Positions 26,231 to 34,811 of a DNA stretch of 64,000 bases are shown in pieces. The position numbers and the translations under genes are program-made. The notes beneath the pieces are model-generated. The model saw only the letters and a program-made list of their open reading frames with translations, was not told where the DNA came from and made no database searches. This stretch comes from Paenibacillus nanensis. GTDB taxonomy: Bacteria > Bacillota > Bacilli > Paenibacillales > Paenibacillaceae. Numbering within the stretch: the stretch's first letter is position 1; each line of letters starts with the position of its first letter. The stretch is taken from NCBI RefSeq assembly GCF_003583765.1, contig NZ_QXQA01000013.1, positions 124,001-188,000 on the forward strand. The letters are read 5' to 3'.

Positions 26231-28087
26231 CTATGATCCTGCCATTTCATTACCCACTCTGTTTACCCGAACCCGTATTTCCCCGAGGTCGCCTCCGTCC
26301 CAGACCGTCAGCTCGCCGCCCTTCCATTCCGCGCGGGGAGGAGCATGCCACTCCGCGTCAAGGCTGGCGGCGCCGGGTTTGCCGTAAACCGCGCTGACGA
26401 GCCACGTCACACCCGGCTGCAGACTTGCCGTCAAGGTCGGGATAACCGTCCGGGGATACAGAATATTGGAGTTGGCGTTTGGCTGTACAAGCCTCGCCGA
26501 GCTCCAGCCATAAAGCGACAAGACACCGCTCGCTCCTGTCTCGGAGCATACGGCCGCGCGGCTGTCCGCGGCATCCGTCAGCCACTGCTGGTCTATCCCA
26601 GCCGCAAAGCCGCCATCCGCAGCGTCGAGGCTGCGCGCCGATTCGATCCGGTGAATCCGGACATGCCAAGGCATACCCGTGACCAGCCAAGTCCGCACCT
26701 CGACGTCCTTCCAAGGGAGCCAGCGCATCTGAATAACGTCGCCTTGAATCTCGCAGGCTTCAATCGTCCGTTTTCCCCGATACAGGTTATCTCCTTCGCT
26801 TAACGCCAGCATGTTGTCGAAAGCGCCTTGCGCTAGTCCCCATTCCGCCCGCGGGACGCTGAAGCCGAAGGCGGTCGAATAGACGAACTTTTCGTACTTG
26901 GGCGCGACATGCGTATGCTCGTTGGTATGCCGGTAACCGGCAACAAACGCCGCCACATGCCCGGCTTCATGATGAACGACCATCCTTGGCTCTATCATCC
27001 TGCGGCTCGCATCCAGCTTCGGAAGCGGAAGCTCCTCCGCCTGCCAGAACGGGTGGTCGTCGGCAAAGGCCAGCGGCAAAAAAGACTTCAGCGCCCAATA
27101 TGGCGAGCATGGCGAATTGTAATTTTCGGCCATCACCAGATTCGGGTATGCGTAGCCGATGGACAGCGTTCCATCCGCGTTAAATATGGGCTGGGAGAAC
27201 CACCACCGCATATTGCGCAGCAGCAGCCCCTTCATAACGCCGAGCGGCAGCGCTTCGCCCCCCGCAAAGGCCATCGCGCCCCAGAAGGCGGATTGCGAGA
27301 ACCTGTACGTGAGGCTTCGCCCATACGGAAGCGCCGCTCCGTCATCCGCGAACCAGTTGATGAAGTCTTGCGCAAACAGCGCCGCTCTTTCCTTATACAA
27401 GGCGGAGCGAGCCGGATCATCCTGCTCCATGAGCGCAGCGTACAGCAGGCCATAGAAATGAATCGCGAATGGCCCGTAATAATCGCAATGCGCGTCTAAG
27501 CCGTCCGTATACCACCCGCCGGATAAGTAGAACTGCTCGATCCGATCCAGGTTGCGCTCCATTTGTTCCCGGTCATACGGCATTCCCGCTTGCTTGAACC
27601 CGAGATTTACGATTACCTGGAAGAACAGCCAGTTGCAATCCCATGCCTTCCGCTGATTGATCTGCATGAGCCAGTCATAGAGCCGCTGTCTTTCGATGTC
27701 CGCAAGCGGCTTCCACAGCTGCTCGGGAGCCAGCGCCAGCGCGTAGCCCAGCGCCGCCATCTCGACGAGAAGCTGGTCATAATCGCCGGCTTCGCCCCAA
27801 TAATCTTCATGCGACGGATTCGCGCCGTTACGAAGCCCCTCTACGCAGAACGCGCGGAGCTCGCTGTCTCCTCCGCCGGCCAGCAGCGGAACCAGTCCCC
27901 ACAAGACGCGGGAGAAGCCCTCCATCTCCGCCTTCGCGCGGGAATAGGAGACGCCGGTACCGCCAAGACGCAATCTGGCTTTCCCCGGGCTGTAATAAGG
28001 GATCAAAGGACGGGTCAGCTCCTCGAATGCCGCGCGCATATCTTCCTTCGTCCGAAGCGGATTGTTCCGCAGCTCTTCTCTAGTCAT
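26231..28087 (-). CDS. DUF2264 protein (putative carbohydrate-active)
   Basis: 618 residues. The first about 370 residues are helical and fit the DUF2264 fold (NPLRTKEDMRAAFEELTRPL, GVSYSRAKAEMEGFSRVLWG, WYTDGLDAHCDYYGPFAIHF), and the C-terminal part is beta-rich. DUF2264 proteins resemble (alpha/alpha)6-barrel polysaccharide lyases and often lie next to GH88 genes, as here (gap 12 bases). No signal peptide is seen, so it is cytoplasmic. GGAGG lies 9 bases before ATG. The reaction is not known. Confidence 0.85.
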   Translation of the reverse strand: MTREELRNNPLRTKEDMRAAFEELTRPLIPYYSPGKARLRLGGTGVSYSRAKAEMEGFSRVLWGLVPLLAGGGDSELRAFCVEGLRNGANPSHEDYWGEAGDYDQLLVEMAALGYALALAPEQLWKPLADIERQRLYDWLMQINQRKAWDCNWLFFQVIVNLGFKQAGMPYDREQMERNLDRIEQFYLSGGWYTDGLDAHCDYYGPFAIHFYGLLYAALMEQDDPARSALYKERAALFAQDFINWFADDGAALPYGRSLTYRFSQSAFWGAMAFAGGEALPLGVMKGLLLRNMRWWFSQPIFNADGTLSIGYAYPNLVMAENYNSPCSPYWALKSFLPLAFADDHPFWQAEELPLPKLDASRRMIEPRMVVHHEAGHVAAFVAGYRHTNEHTHVAPKYEKFVYSTAFGFSVPRAEWGLAQGAFDNMLALSEGDNLYRGKRTIEACEIQGDVIQMRWLPWKDVEVRTWLVTGMPWHVRIHRIESARSLDAADGGFAAGIDQQWLTDAADSRAAVCSETGASGVLSLYGWSSARLVQPNANSNILYPRTVIPTLTASLQPGVTWLVSAVYGKPGAASLDAEWHAPPRAEWKGGELTVWDGGDLGEIRVRVNRVGNEMAGS

Positions 28088-28099
28088 CCGGCCGTCCTC

Positions 28100-29236
28100 C
28101 TACCAGAACAGCTCGCCGTGCTTCAGCAGGCGCGAGATGCCCTCCGCGAAAAAATAATCGCCGTAAATAAGGGGCACATCGATATTTCTGCCTTCCGGGA
28201 AATGGCTGGTGCCGTGCAGAATCAGGCCTTCTTCATCCTCCCGGTCCCATGCGCCGTAAGCGGAATAAAGCGACTCGAGAATGCGTTCGCCCTCCTTACG
28301 GTACAGCCCCGCCTCTGTCTCATGAACCAGCTCCGATATCAGCAATAGACCGCAGGCCGCGCAAGCTCCCGCAGAGGAATCGCGGTATTTCGCCACCCCG
28401 GCCGGCAGCCGGAAATCCCAATGCGGCACCCGGTCCTCAGGCAGGTTCGCGAGGAAGAAATGCGCGGCCCTCTTCGCCGCGTTCAAATAACGCTCCTCCC
28501 CCGTATATTTATAGCTGATCGCCATGCCATAAATCGCCCAAGCGGTTCCTCTGGACCAAGCGGAATCAGGCGCGTACCCTTGCCCTCCGTTAACGCCCAG
28601 CTTCTCGCCCGTCTTCGAGTCGAAAATAACGATATGGTTCACCGATCCGTCATCGCGTATAAAATGCTCCAGCACCGTATCCGCATGCTCCATCGCCACA
28701 TGCTTGTAGCGGGGATCGCCGGATGTCTCCGACGCGAAGTACAGCAGCGCCAAATTCATCGCGCAGTCAATAATCGCCCATCCCGAGTTGTCCTCCTCAG
28801 GCCGCCAAGGGTTCCATGCGCGAATATAGCTGCCCTTCACATTGAAACGGCCGCTGAGCAAATTCGCCGCAAGCATCGCGCGGCGCCTCGACTCGTCATC
28901 CCCAAGCAGCTTATAGCGGGCAACGCTCGTAAGCTGCCACATAAATCCTAAATCATGATCCAGCCGGTCGAACCCGGATATGACCGCATCCAGCTGGCTC
29001 TCGCAGCTTTCCGCATAGCTTCGCAGCGCTTCATCCTTCGTATCCCGGTAGACAAGCCATAAGAGGCCCGGCCAGAAGCCGGCCGTCCACCAGTGCGCCG
29101 GCTCCAGCACATATTCGCCGTTCACGCTTGCGTGCGGGAACCGGTCTTGAATGCGGCCGCTCGTCCGTTTCACCTTCCGTACAATTTGATCCCAAGACTC
29201 CTGCGCCCATACTGGCGTTTGCTCCGCTTCTCTCAT
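28100..29236 (-). CDS. Glycoside hydrolase family 88 (unsaturated uronyl hydrolase)
   Basis: 378 residues, typical for GH88. The region PAHWWTAGFWPGLLWLVYRD matches the start of the (alpha/alpha)6 barrel; the catalytic-type Asp lies in FMWQLTSVARYKL / GWAIIDCAMNL regions, and DSAWSRGTAWAIYGMAISYK is a hallmark of the family. It removes the unsaturated uronic acid left by a polysaccharide lyase. It is the first gene of the two-gene unit with DUF2264. ATG at 29236 has GAGGTGG upstream. Together with the heparinase it suggests full breakdown of a uronic polymer. Confidence 0.9.
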   Translation of the reverse strand: MREAEQTPVWAQESWDQIVRKVKRTSGRIQDRFPHASVNGEYVLEPAHWWTAGFWPGLLWLVYRDTKDEALRSYAESCESQLDAVISGFDRLDHDLGFMWQLTSVARYKLLGDDESRRRAMLAANLLSGRFNVKGSYIRAWNPWRPEEDNSGWAIIDCAMNLALLYFASETSGDPRYKHVAMEHADTVLEHFIRDDGSVNHIVIFDSKTGEKLGVNGGQGYAPDSAWSRGTAWAIYGMAISYKYTGEERYLNAAKRAAHFFLANLPEDRVPHWDFRLPAGVAKYRDSSAGACAACGLLLISELVHETEAGLYRKEGERILESLYSAYGAWDREDEEGLILHGTSHFPEGRNIDVPLIYGDYFFAEGISRLLKHGELFW

Positions 29237-29369
29237 CTCAACCACCTCGGTCAGTTTGTGGATAGGAACCGCTTTCCTTTATGTATTCAGTGTAGACTTG
29301 CCGCTTAATCGCAGAATAACATTTTTTTGACCATTGATGGCAAAATTTTTACTTCCTGTCTTCGGGCGC

Positions 29370-29403
29370 AAAAAAGCCGAAAGCGGCGGCCCGCTCTCGG
29401 CTT
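29370..29403 (-). terminator. Rho-independent terminator after TetR gene
   Basis: Stem AAGCCGAAAGC / GCTCTCGGCTT with GC-rich loop, followed by TTTTTT in the minus direction. It lies 12 bases after the tetR stop. Confidence 0.8.
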
Positions 29404-29414
29404 GTACGTAAATT

Positions 29415-30008
29415 CTAATTCCCTTTATAATGAAGCCCCTGCAAAATAAAATCGGTCATGTCCTCGATCATCGCCTCGATACCGGGCTCCTCTTCCTCCT
29501 GCAGAACCTTCCAATAGTCCTGGTTGCGGTGGAACAGCAGAATCCCTGTAACGGACATAAACACGGAATCTAGCGAACGATAGCTGAACACGCCCTGCTC
29601 TCTGCCTTTGGCGATCCATTTGCGAAGAAGCCCCCACATCGGCATCACATGCTCCCGGATCTTTTGAATGCGCGGCGTATTTAAAATGATTTCCTGCTGA
29701 ATGATGCTGATCAGCTGCGGGTCGGACTGCCTGAATTTCGTAACCTCCCGAATGACCAGCTTTACGCCCTCGATCGGCTCCATGTCCGGATCGACAGCCG
29801 CCAATTGATCATTGGGGAAAAACATCTCAAACAACGCCCCGAACAGATTTTCCTTGCCTCCAAAATGGTACGATACAAGCGCCACATTCGCTCCCGCTTC
29901 CTCGCATATTTGCCTAATGGTCGTTCCTTCGAAGCCTTGAAGTGCAAACAGCTTTTTGGCTGCTTGGAGAATGCGTATTTTAATATCGGTTTCTTCGGCT
30001 GCTGTCAT
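29415..30008 (-). CDS. TetR-family repressor
   Basis: 197 residues. N-terminal helix-turn-helix: IRILQAAKKLFALQGFEGTT, IRQICEEAGANVALVSYHFG, then a ligand-binding helical domain. ATG at 30008 has GGAGGGC upstream, so the longer frame to 30038 is not used. It is the second gene after a YhgE/Pip-like permease. Inverted TTTAAAC repeats ahead of the permease are likely its operator, making the pair self-regulated. Confidence 0.88.
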   Translation of the reverse strand: MTAAEETDIKIRILQAAKKLFALQGFEGTTIRQICEEAGANVALVSYHFGGKENLFGALFEMFFPNDQLAAVDPDMEPIEGVKLVIREVTKFRQSDPQLISIIQQEIILNTPRIQKIREHVMPMWGLLRKWIAKGREQGVFSYRSLDSVFMSVTGILLFHRNQDYWKVLQEEEEPGIEAMIEDMTDFILQGLHYKGN

Positions 30009-30021
30009 ATCTGCCCTCCGC

Positions 30022-31179
30022 TTATTTTTTGCCGGCAATCGCGACTTGAGGCTGCGCGGCTCCCTTTGCCTTTAATAATACGGCAACAGAGCTTACCGCG
30101 ATAGCAACAACAGCGATCAAGACCAGCATCGCCGCATCGGAACCGACGCCCGGCCCGCCGAACAATATGTTCATGTTGCCGTCAACCGCATAAGTCGCGG
30201 GCAGCGCCGAACCAAGCCCGGTATAGAAATCCGACAGCAGCTCGCGCGGAACGATAGCGCCCGAGGATACAAGCTGAGCGGACAGCAGCATAATGTTGAA
30301 CAGCATGCCCGCCATGCCGAAAAGATACAGAAACATTTGCGAGACAAACATAAACGTCAGCAGGAACAGCAGCTGGAAGCCCCACAGGTGCAAGAAGCCT
30401 TGCTCCACCTGGCCGCCAAGGCTGACCAGCAGCGTCGAACCGACTAACGATACCGCCACAGCTGCTATAACATTAATGATGCTGCGCGCGGCGAACCGGC
30501 TCCACTTGCCGGCTTGCGCCGCTACGGCCATCGACGATTGCTCCAGGTTCATTCCCATGATCATCGCGCCTACATAGGAAGCCAGCACCATCATCATCGG
30601 CACCATCTGATTGTTCATCCCTTGAACGACATTGGAAGACTGCATATCCGCCTTCACGCGCTCGGACAAGCTTGCCGAAGCTGCCGACGCTTGCTCCTCC
30701 GGCACATTGGCGCCAGCCAGCGTCTTCTGAATGCCCATTGCAACCGCCTGTTTATTCACTTCCGCCGTAATCTGCGTTGCCGCTCCGCTCATGATGCTTT
30801 TGATCAAGGCCGGATTCGATTCATTCAAATAATAGCCCAAGCTGCCTTGGCCGTTTGGATCAGACGCCTTCTGGGAGAAATCCGCCGGAATATGAACGAC
30901 CATCTGAAGCTCCCGCTCGTTCAGCTCCTCTCTAGCCGTCTCCAGCGAATCCATCTGTACCATGTCAAACGGCAAATTTTCCACAAGGTTGGCCGCGACC
31001 GCTTGGCCCATAACCGTGTCTTCATTGACGACCGCGATCCGCAATTGATCCGTCCGGTCCGTCACCCCGTTATAACCCGTCATCCAAATCACGGAGAAAA
31101 TAACCTGAAACATTAAGGCAGTTAGAATGCCCACCCATGTTGTCGGTCTTTTCATAAAAGCTTGCAGTACGTTCCTCAT
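30022..31179 (-). CDS. YhgE/Pip-type ABC-2-like membrane permease
   Basis: 385 residues. A first helix (PTTWVGILTALMFQVIFSVI), an extracytoplasmic region of about 180 residues beginning LRIAVVNEDTVMGQAVAANL, and five C-terminal helices (for example MMMVLASYVGAMIMGMNLE and LIAVVAIAVSSVAVLL). This is the YhgE/Pip or ABC-2 fold. Such genes beside TetR repressors often serve drug or lipid export, but no ATPase gene accompanies it. It starts the unit with tetR. Confidence 0.82.
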   Translation of the reverse strand: MRNVLQAFMKRPTTWVGILTALMFQVIFSVIWMTGYNGVTDRTDQLRIAVVNEDTVMGQAVAANLVENLPFDMVQMDSLETAREELNERELQMVVHIPADFSQKASDPNGQGSLGYYLNESNPALIKSIMSGAATQITAEVNKQAVAMGIQKTLAGANVPEEQASAASASLSERVKADMQSSNVVQGMNNQMVPMMMVLASYVGAMIMGMNLEQSSMAVAAQAGKWSRFAARSIINVIAAVAVSLVGSTLLVSLGGQVEQGFLHLWGFQLLFLLTFMFVSQMFLYLFGMAGMLFNIMLLSAQLVSSGAIVPRELLSDFYTGLGSALPATYAVDGNMNILFGGPGVGSDAAMLVLIAVVAIAVSSVAVLLKAKGAAQPQVAIAGKK

Positions 31180-31199
31180 CCTAATCTCTCCTATCTCTG

Positions 31200-31230
31200 T
31201 TTAAACAATCGTTTAAAACATCTGTTTAAA
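31200..31230. promoter_or_regulatory. TetR operator candidate
   Basis: TTTAAAC-AATC-GTTTAAA is a perfect 7-4-7 inverted repeat at 31200-31217, followed by a third half-site GTTTAAA at 31224-31230. It lies about 20 bases ahead of the permease start, which suits autoregulation by the TetR protein of the same operon. Confidence 0.6.
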
Positions 31231-31322
31231 TTATGGATCGGCTCCTCCCCTATTGTCAAGAGGCAAATTGAACGGTTCAAGCATCTTAGAAGCGTCGGTG
31301 CGCGGTTAGGTCTGCCTCCAGC

Positions 31323-31351
31323 TTGACGGTTATTGTAGAAATGTATACCAT
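31323..31351 (+). promoter_or_regulatory. Possible sigma-A promoter of the UbiA-type gene
   Basis: TTGACG (31323-31328), 17 bases, then TACCAT (31346-31351). The -35 box is near consensus, the -10 is weak. It lies about 65 bases upstream of the ATG. Confidence 0.4.
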
Positions 31352-31415
31352 GTATAGAAGTTGCTTTCATGGAAATAAAAGGACCCTCAACTGTTCGAAG
31401 AAATAGGAGATTCAT

Positions 31416-32315
31416 ATGCAGCCACAAATCCAAACGGCCATTCGAAGCCAATCGATTGCCGCTCTCATGTTTGCGCAGCTTAGACCGAAGCAGTGGTCTA
31501 AAAATACGCTTATTTTTGCTGCCCTTCTTTTTTCATTCGAAAGAATGAATCTATCGACCGTTACGGCCGTTCTCGCAGGCTTCTTTCTGCTCTGCTTCGT
31601 GTCCGGATGCGTCTACATATTGAACGATTTCGTAGATAGGGAAGCCGACCGCAATCATCCGGTCAAGCGGTTCCGCCCGATGGCGTCGGGAAGGCTTAAC
31701 GCGAAGGCAGGGCTGGCCTTTGGGCTATTGCTGCTGACGGTATCGCTTATCGCGGCTTTTTGCCTTAAGCCGTTATTCGGCCTCCTGCTCTCTGGCTATT
31801 TTTTGCTGAACGTCCTCTATTCATTTGTGCTGAAGCATATCGTCATCGTGGATATTATGGTGATCGCGGCTTGCTTCGTCCTGCGGGCGATCGCAGGCGG
31901 GCTCGTCATTGACGCGCCTCTCACGCCATGGTTCCTTATTTGCACGATGCTTTTATCGTTGTTTTTGGCGATCGGCAAGAGGCGGCACGAGCTCCAGTTG
32001 ACCGGAGATGGCGCAAATGCGCACCGCAAAGTGCTGGACAATTACTCTACCGCGTTATTGGATCAAATGATCGGGATCGTAACGGCGGCCACGATTATCA
32101 GCTACTGCTTATTCACGTTTACGTCCGGACGGACGGTTCATCTGATGTGGACGATCCCGTTTGTCGTATACGGCATTTTCCGTTATCTCTACCTCATTCA
32201 TATGAAGGGAAAAGGCGGAGCCCCCGACCGCGTTTTGTTCGAGGACAAGCCTATTCTCGTAACCGTTGTGCTATACGTGGCAAGCGTCATCGTTATACTC
32301 GCTTTTCTGGAGTAG
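31416..32315 (+). CDS. UbiA-family polyprenyl-phosphate phosphoribosyltransferase-like protein
   Basis: 299 residues with about nine helices. The first Asp-rich motif NDFVDREADRNHPVKRFRPM is close to the decaprenyl-phosphate phosphoribosyltransferase subgroup of UbiA (NDxxDxxxDRxHPxKRxRP), and a second polar motif is seen in KVLDNYSTALLDQM. Family members in actinobacteria join PRPP to a polyprenyl phosphate. AGGAG lies 6 bases before ATG. Followed by a polytopic membrane gene after 32 bases. I infer a lipid-linked pentose or similar product; the exact substrate is not shown. Confidence 0.82.
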   Translation: MQPQIQTAIRSQSIAALMFAQLRPKQWSKNTLIFAALLFSFERMNLSTVTAVLAGFFLLCFVSGCVYILNDFVDREADRNHPVKRFRPMASGRLNAKAGLAFGLLLLTVSLIAAFCLKPLFGLLLSGYFLLNVLYSFVLKHIVIVDIMVIAACFVLRAIAGGLVIDAPLTPWFLICTMLLSLFLAIGKRRHELQLTGDGANAHRKVLDNYSTALLDQMIGIVTAATIISYCLFTFTSGRTVHLMWTIPFVVYGIFRYLYLIHMKGKGGAPDRVLFEDKPILVTVVLYVASVIVILAFLE

Positions 32316-32347
32316 GCATGGCGCTGCTATAGAAACCGGAGGACATC

Positions 32348-33649
32348 ATGCGATTTTGGAACTACTTATTTCGGGATAAAAAGGATAATTATAGGGCGTG
32401 CGTTCTGTTTGCCGCGTTTTTTCTCTATTACCTCCTGAACAATTTGCCGTTTTTAGCGTACATCAGGAATAATGCCGGGGACTTAGCCGAGCATAGCCCG
32501 TTCTACGGCGCCCCCTTCACGCTTAATTTATTCAACTTCGACCCGTCGATGTATTACGGCGCTGGCAACGCGTCGGTCATTCACCCGTTTATTAACTTTT
32601 TGACCGGGCCGTTCTCCATCTTAACGGAGTATTTATTCGAAAATTATTTTTTCCTCGTCCTGCAGTCTGCGATCAACGCGGTCAGCGTCGTTCTCGTCTT
32701 TATCTACCTTCGCAGAACCGGAAGCGGCGCGGGCGCTCCGTTCCCGCTATTGATCGCGGTCTTTTTCGGAATCGCCTCTTACAATCTATTTACGGCCATG
32801 ATTCCCGACTCTTATCCGTACGCTCAGCTTGCGATTATGTTGTCGGTCGTTTATTTGGCCTACGCCAGAGAACAAAAGACGGCGGCGGTCGCGCCGAATG
32901 CAGGCCTTGCGCTGTTGAATTTCGGCATTACGTCAACGAATGTCATCACCTTTTTCGGCGCCTTATTTTTTAACGTAATCGAAGCGAAGTGGACAAGGAG
33001 GATGCGCAGCTTCCTGTTGATCGGGATCGGCTTCCTGTTCGCGACCGCTGTTGTCACTCTCCTGCAATGGCTGTTGTTCGGCGGACATACCTGGATTCAG
33101 AACTGGATGAAGACGCTGCATAACGGGGGGTATAACTACACGGCTCCCTTCTCGTTCGCGCAGCATTGGAAAGCCGTCTATATGCTCGCCATCAGCCCGG
33201 TGCTGACGCCGGACCTTACGCTTGTAAGCCCGGGCATCGTCGCCTTCGCAACCGACTTAACCCGTCCCTATCCGATTTACGTTCATATTATAGGCATTAC
33301 AATGCTTCTGCTCGCGGTTTTCGGTTTTATCCGGAATGTGAAATCAAGAGAAGTCTGGGCACTTGCGGTCTATCCGCTGTTTGCAATTTACCTCCATTTG
33401 GTGAAGGGATATGGCCTTGCGGTTTTCCAATACGATCTGTATTTGTACGCCGGTCATTATTTGTTCGCGATCTTCCTCCTCGCAGGAAGGGGTCTGATCC
33501 AGCTGGAACAGGGCCGCATTCGCAAGATAGGCTTCTGCCTCATCCTTCTATTTGCCCTCGTCACCTTTGCGAATAACGTGATTAAGCATGCGGAAGCTCT
33601 GGACGTCGTAAAGTCAGGTTATGCGGAGCAGATCTTGACCCCGAAATGA
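32348..33649 (+). CDS. Polytopic membrane protein, possible GT-C glycosyltransferase
   Basis: 433 residues with about ten helices. After the first helix lies a loop with NNAGDLAEHSPF, an acidic position often found in the first loop of GT-C enzymes. Later helices include FPLLIAVFFGIASYNLFTAM. The companion UbiA-type gene suggests it may use or move a polyprenyl-linked sugar. GGAGG lies 5 bases before ATG. A perfect hairpin follows the stop. No close family was recognised; GT-C is a guess based on topology. Confidence 0.6.
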   Translation: MRFWNYLFRDKKDNYRACVLFAAFFLYYLLNNLPFLAYIRNNAGDLAEHSPFYGAPFTLNLFNFDPSMYYGAGNASVIHPFINFLTGPFSILTEYLFENYFFLVLQSAINAVSVVLVFIYLRRTGSGAGAPFPLLIAVFFGIASYNLFTAMIPDSYPYAQLAIMLSVVYLAYAREQKTAAVAPNAGLALLNFGITSTNVITFFGALFFNVIEAKWTRRMRSFLLIGIGFLFATAVVTLLQWLLFGGHTWIQNWMKTLHNGGYNYTAPFSFAQHWKAVYMLAISPVLTPDLTLVSPGIVAFATDLTRPYPIYVHIIGITMLLLAVFGFIRNVKSREVWALAVYPLFAIYLHLVKGYGLAVFQYDLYLYAGHYLFAIFLLAGRGLIQLEQGRIRKIGFCLILLFALVTFANNVIKHAEALDVVKSGYAEQILTPK

Positions 33650-33650
33650 T

Positions 33651-33684
33651 AATAACCCGCTCACAGGTCTGTGAGCGGGTTATT
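33651..33684. terminator. Bidirectional terminator between convergent genes
   Basis: AATAACCCGCTCACAG and CTGTGAGCGGGTTATT are perfect arms around a tiny loop. It sits between the polytopic membrane gene (plus) and tatC (minus). Confidence 0.85.
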
Positions 33685-33708
33685 TGTCCCTATAAGGATT
33701 GCCCGAAC

Positions 33709-34506
33709 TTACTCGAATTCTTTCTCCCATTCCGCATCCGCAGCGATTTGTTTCTTGTACACGAGCCCGGACAGCCATAAGCTGAACTCATACAAGGCGA
33801 CGAGCGGGATAATGACAAGCACGTCGGAAATCAAATCCGGCGGGGTCACCGTCACTCCGATTGCGGCCAGGACGAAATAAGCAAGCTTCCGCATTTTACG
33901 CAGCCGGTTCGGATTAATGATCCGAATCGCCGTAAGAAACATAATCGCCAGAGGCAGCTCAAACAGCAAAGAAATCGGAATAAGAATACTGAACATAAAG
34001 GTAAAATATTGCACGACGCCGTAGGTTTCCTCTAAATGAAGATGGCCTGCGACCGTCCGGGTAAAATTAAAAGCAAGCGGAAAGACGACAAAATAGGAGA
34101 ACGCCAATCCGATCAAAAACATAATTAAAGCTAGCGGGACATATTTCAGCGTCGACCTTTGCTCATTCGGCTTAAGCGCCGGCTTCACAAACGCCCACAG
34201 CTGGTAGGCGGTAAAGGGCAATGTAATGACTAGCGCGATAACAAATGCAATTTTCATATACATGCCAATGCCGTCCCACAGCGAGAACGTATGCAGCTGC
34301 AGGGTATCGGCTGGCTCTTGACTCATCAAATAATTATAGGCCGGCTCCGCAACGACTATGCCCAGCACGAGGCCAATCGTCAGCACGATCAGGACATAGA
34401 TGATGCGTTTTCGAAGTTCGCCCAAATGCTCAAACAGGGGCATGAGGCCTTCTTCCCGGAGCAAACCTTTGCCTGCATCCGCTCGATCGGTCATTCCATT
34501 CGCCAT
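33709..34506 (-). CDS. tatC: Twin-arginine translocase subunit TatC
   Basis: 265 residues with six helices. Hallmarks: MPLFEHLGELRKRIIYVLIV at the N-terminus, FVKPALKPNEQRS, YFTFMFSILIPISLLFELPL, and VTPPDLISDVLVIIPLVALY. TatC binds twin-arginine signal peptides and, with TatA, exports folded proteins. It follows tatA by about 55 bases with a GC-rich palindrome between. The first 20 residues before the conserved start may be variable; ATG at 34506 has GGGAG upstream. Confidence 0.96.
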   Translation of the reverse strand: MANGMTDRADAGKGLLREEGLMPLFEHLGELRKRIIYVLIVLTIGLVLGIVVAEPAYNYLMSQEPADTLQLHTFSLWDGIGMYMKIAFVIALVITLPFTAYQLWAFVKPALKPNEQRSTLKYVPLALIMFLIGLAFSYFVVFPLAFNFTRTVAGHLHLEETYGVVQYFTFMFSILIPISLLFELPLAIMFLTAIRIINPNRLRKMRKLAYFVLAAIGVTVTPPDLISDVLVIIPLVALYEFSLWLSGLVYKKQIAADAEWEKEFE

Positions 34507-34544
34507 TCCAGTTGCTGCTCCCTTCCTCCAAAACCTTCAAGCAA

Positions 34545-34563
34545 GAAAAAAGCGGGCCCGCTT
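34545..34563 (-). terminator. Palindromic hairpin overlapping the tatA stop codon
   Basis: AAGCGGGCCCGCTT is a 14-base palindrome followed by TTTTTT in the minus direction. It overlaps the last bases of the tatA stop and lies just before tatC, so it may lower tatC transcription relative to tatA, which fits the need for more TatA than TatC. Confidence 0.55.
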
Positions 34564-34795
34564 AATCCGGAAGCCGCTTATTTTCCTTCTCATTATTTTC
34601 CGTACGACTCACTTCGATCCGCTGTTTATCGGACTCCTTGCGGTCATCGTCATCCAGCACCTCGCGCGCTCCCGATTTGAACTCGCGAAGGGTCTTACCG
34701 AATGCCCGTCCAAGCTCAGGGAGCTTTTTCGGACCGAACAGCAGCAATGCGATCAGTACGAGCAGGATAATCCCTGGTACTCCAATTCCACCCAT
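34562..34795 (-). CDS. tatA: Twin-arginine translocase subunit TatA
   Basis: 77 residues. Typical layout: short periplasmic N-terminus, one helix (IILLVLIALLLFGPKKLPEL) ending in the FGPKKLPELGRA motif, an amphipathic helix and a charged tail. TatA forms the export pore. GGAGG lies 7 bases before ATG. It is the first gene of the pair with tatC. Confidence 0.96.
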   Translation of the reverse strand: MGGIGVPGIILLVLIALLLFGPKKLPELGRAFGKTLREFKSGAREVLDDDDRKESDKQRIEVSRTENNEKENKRLPD

Positions 34796-34811
34796 AAGTA
34801 AACCTCCAAAC

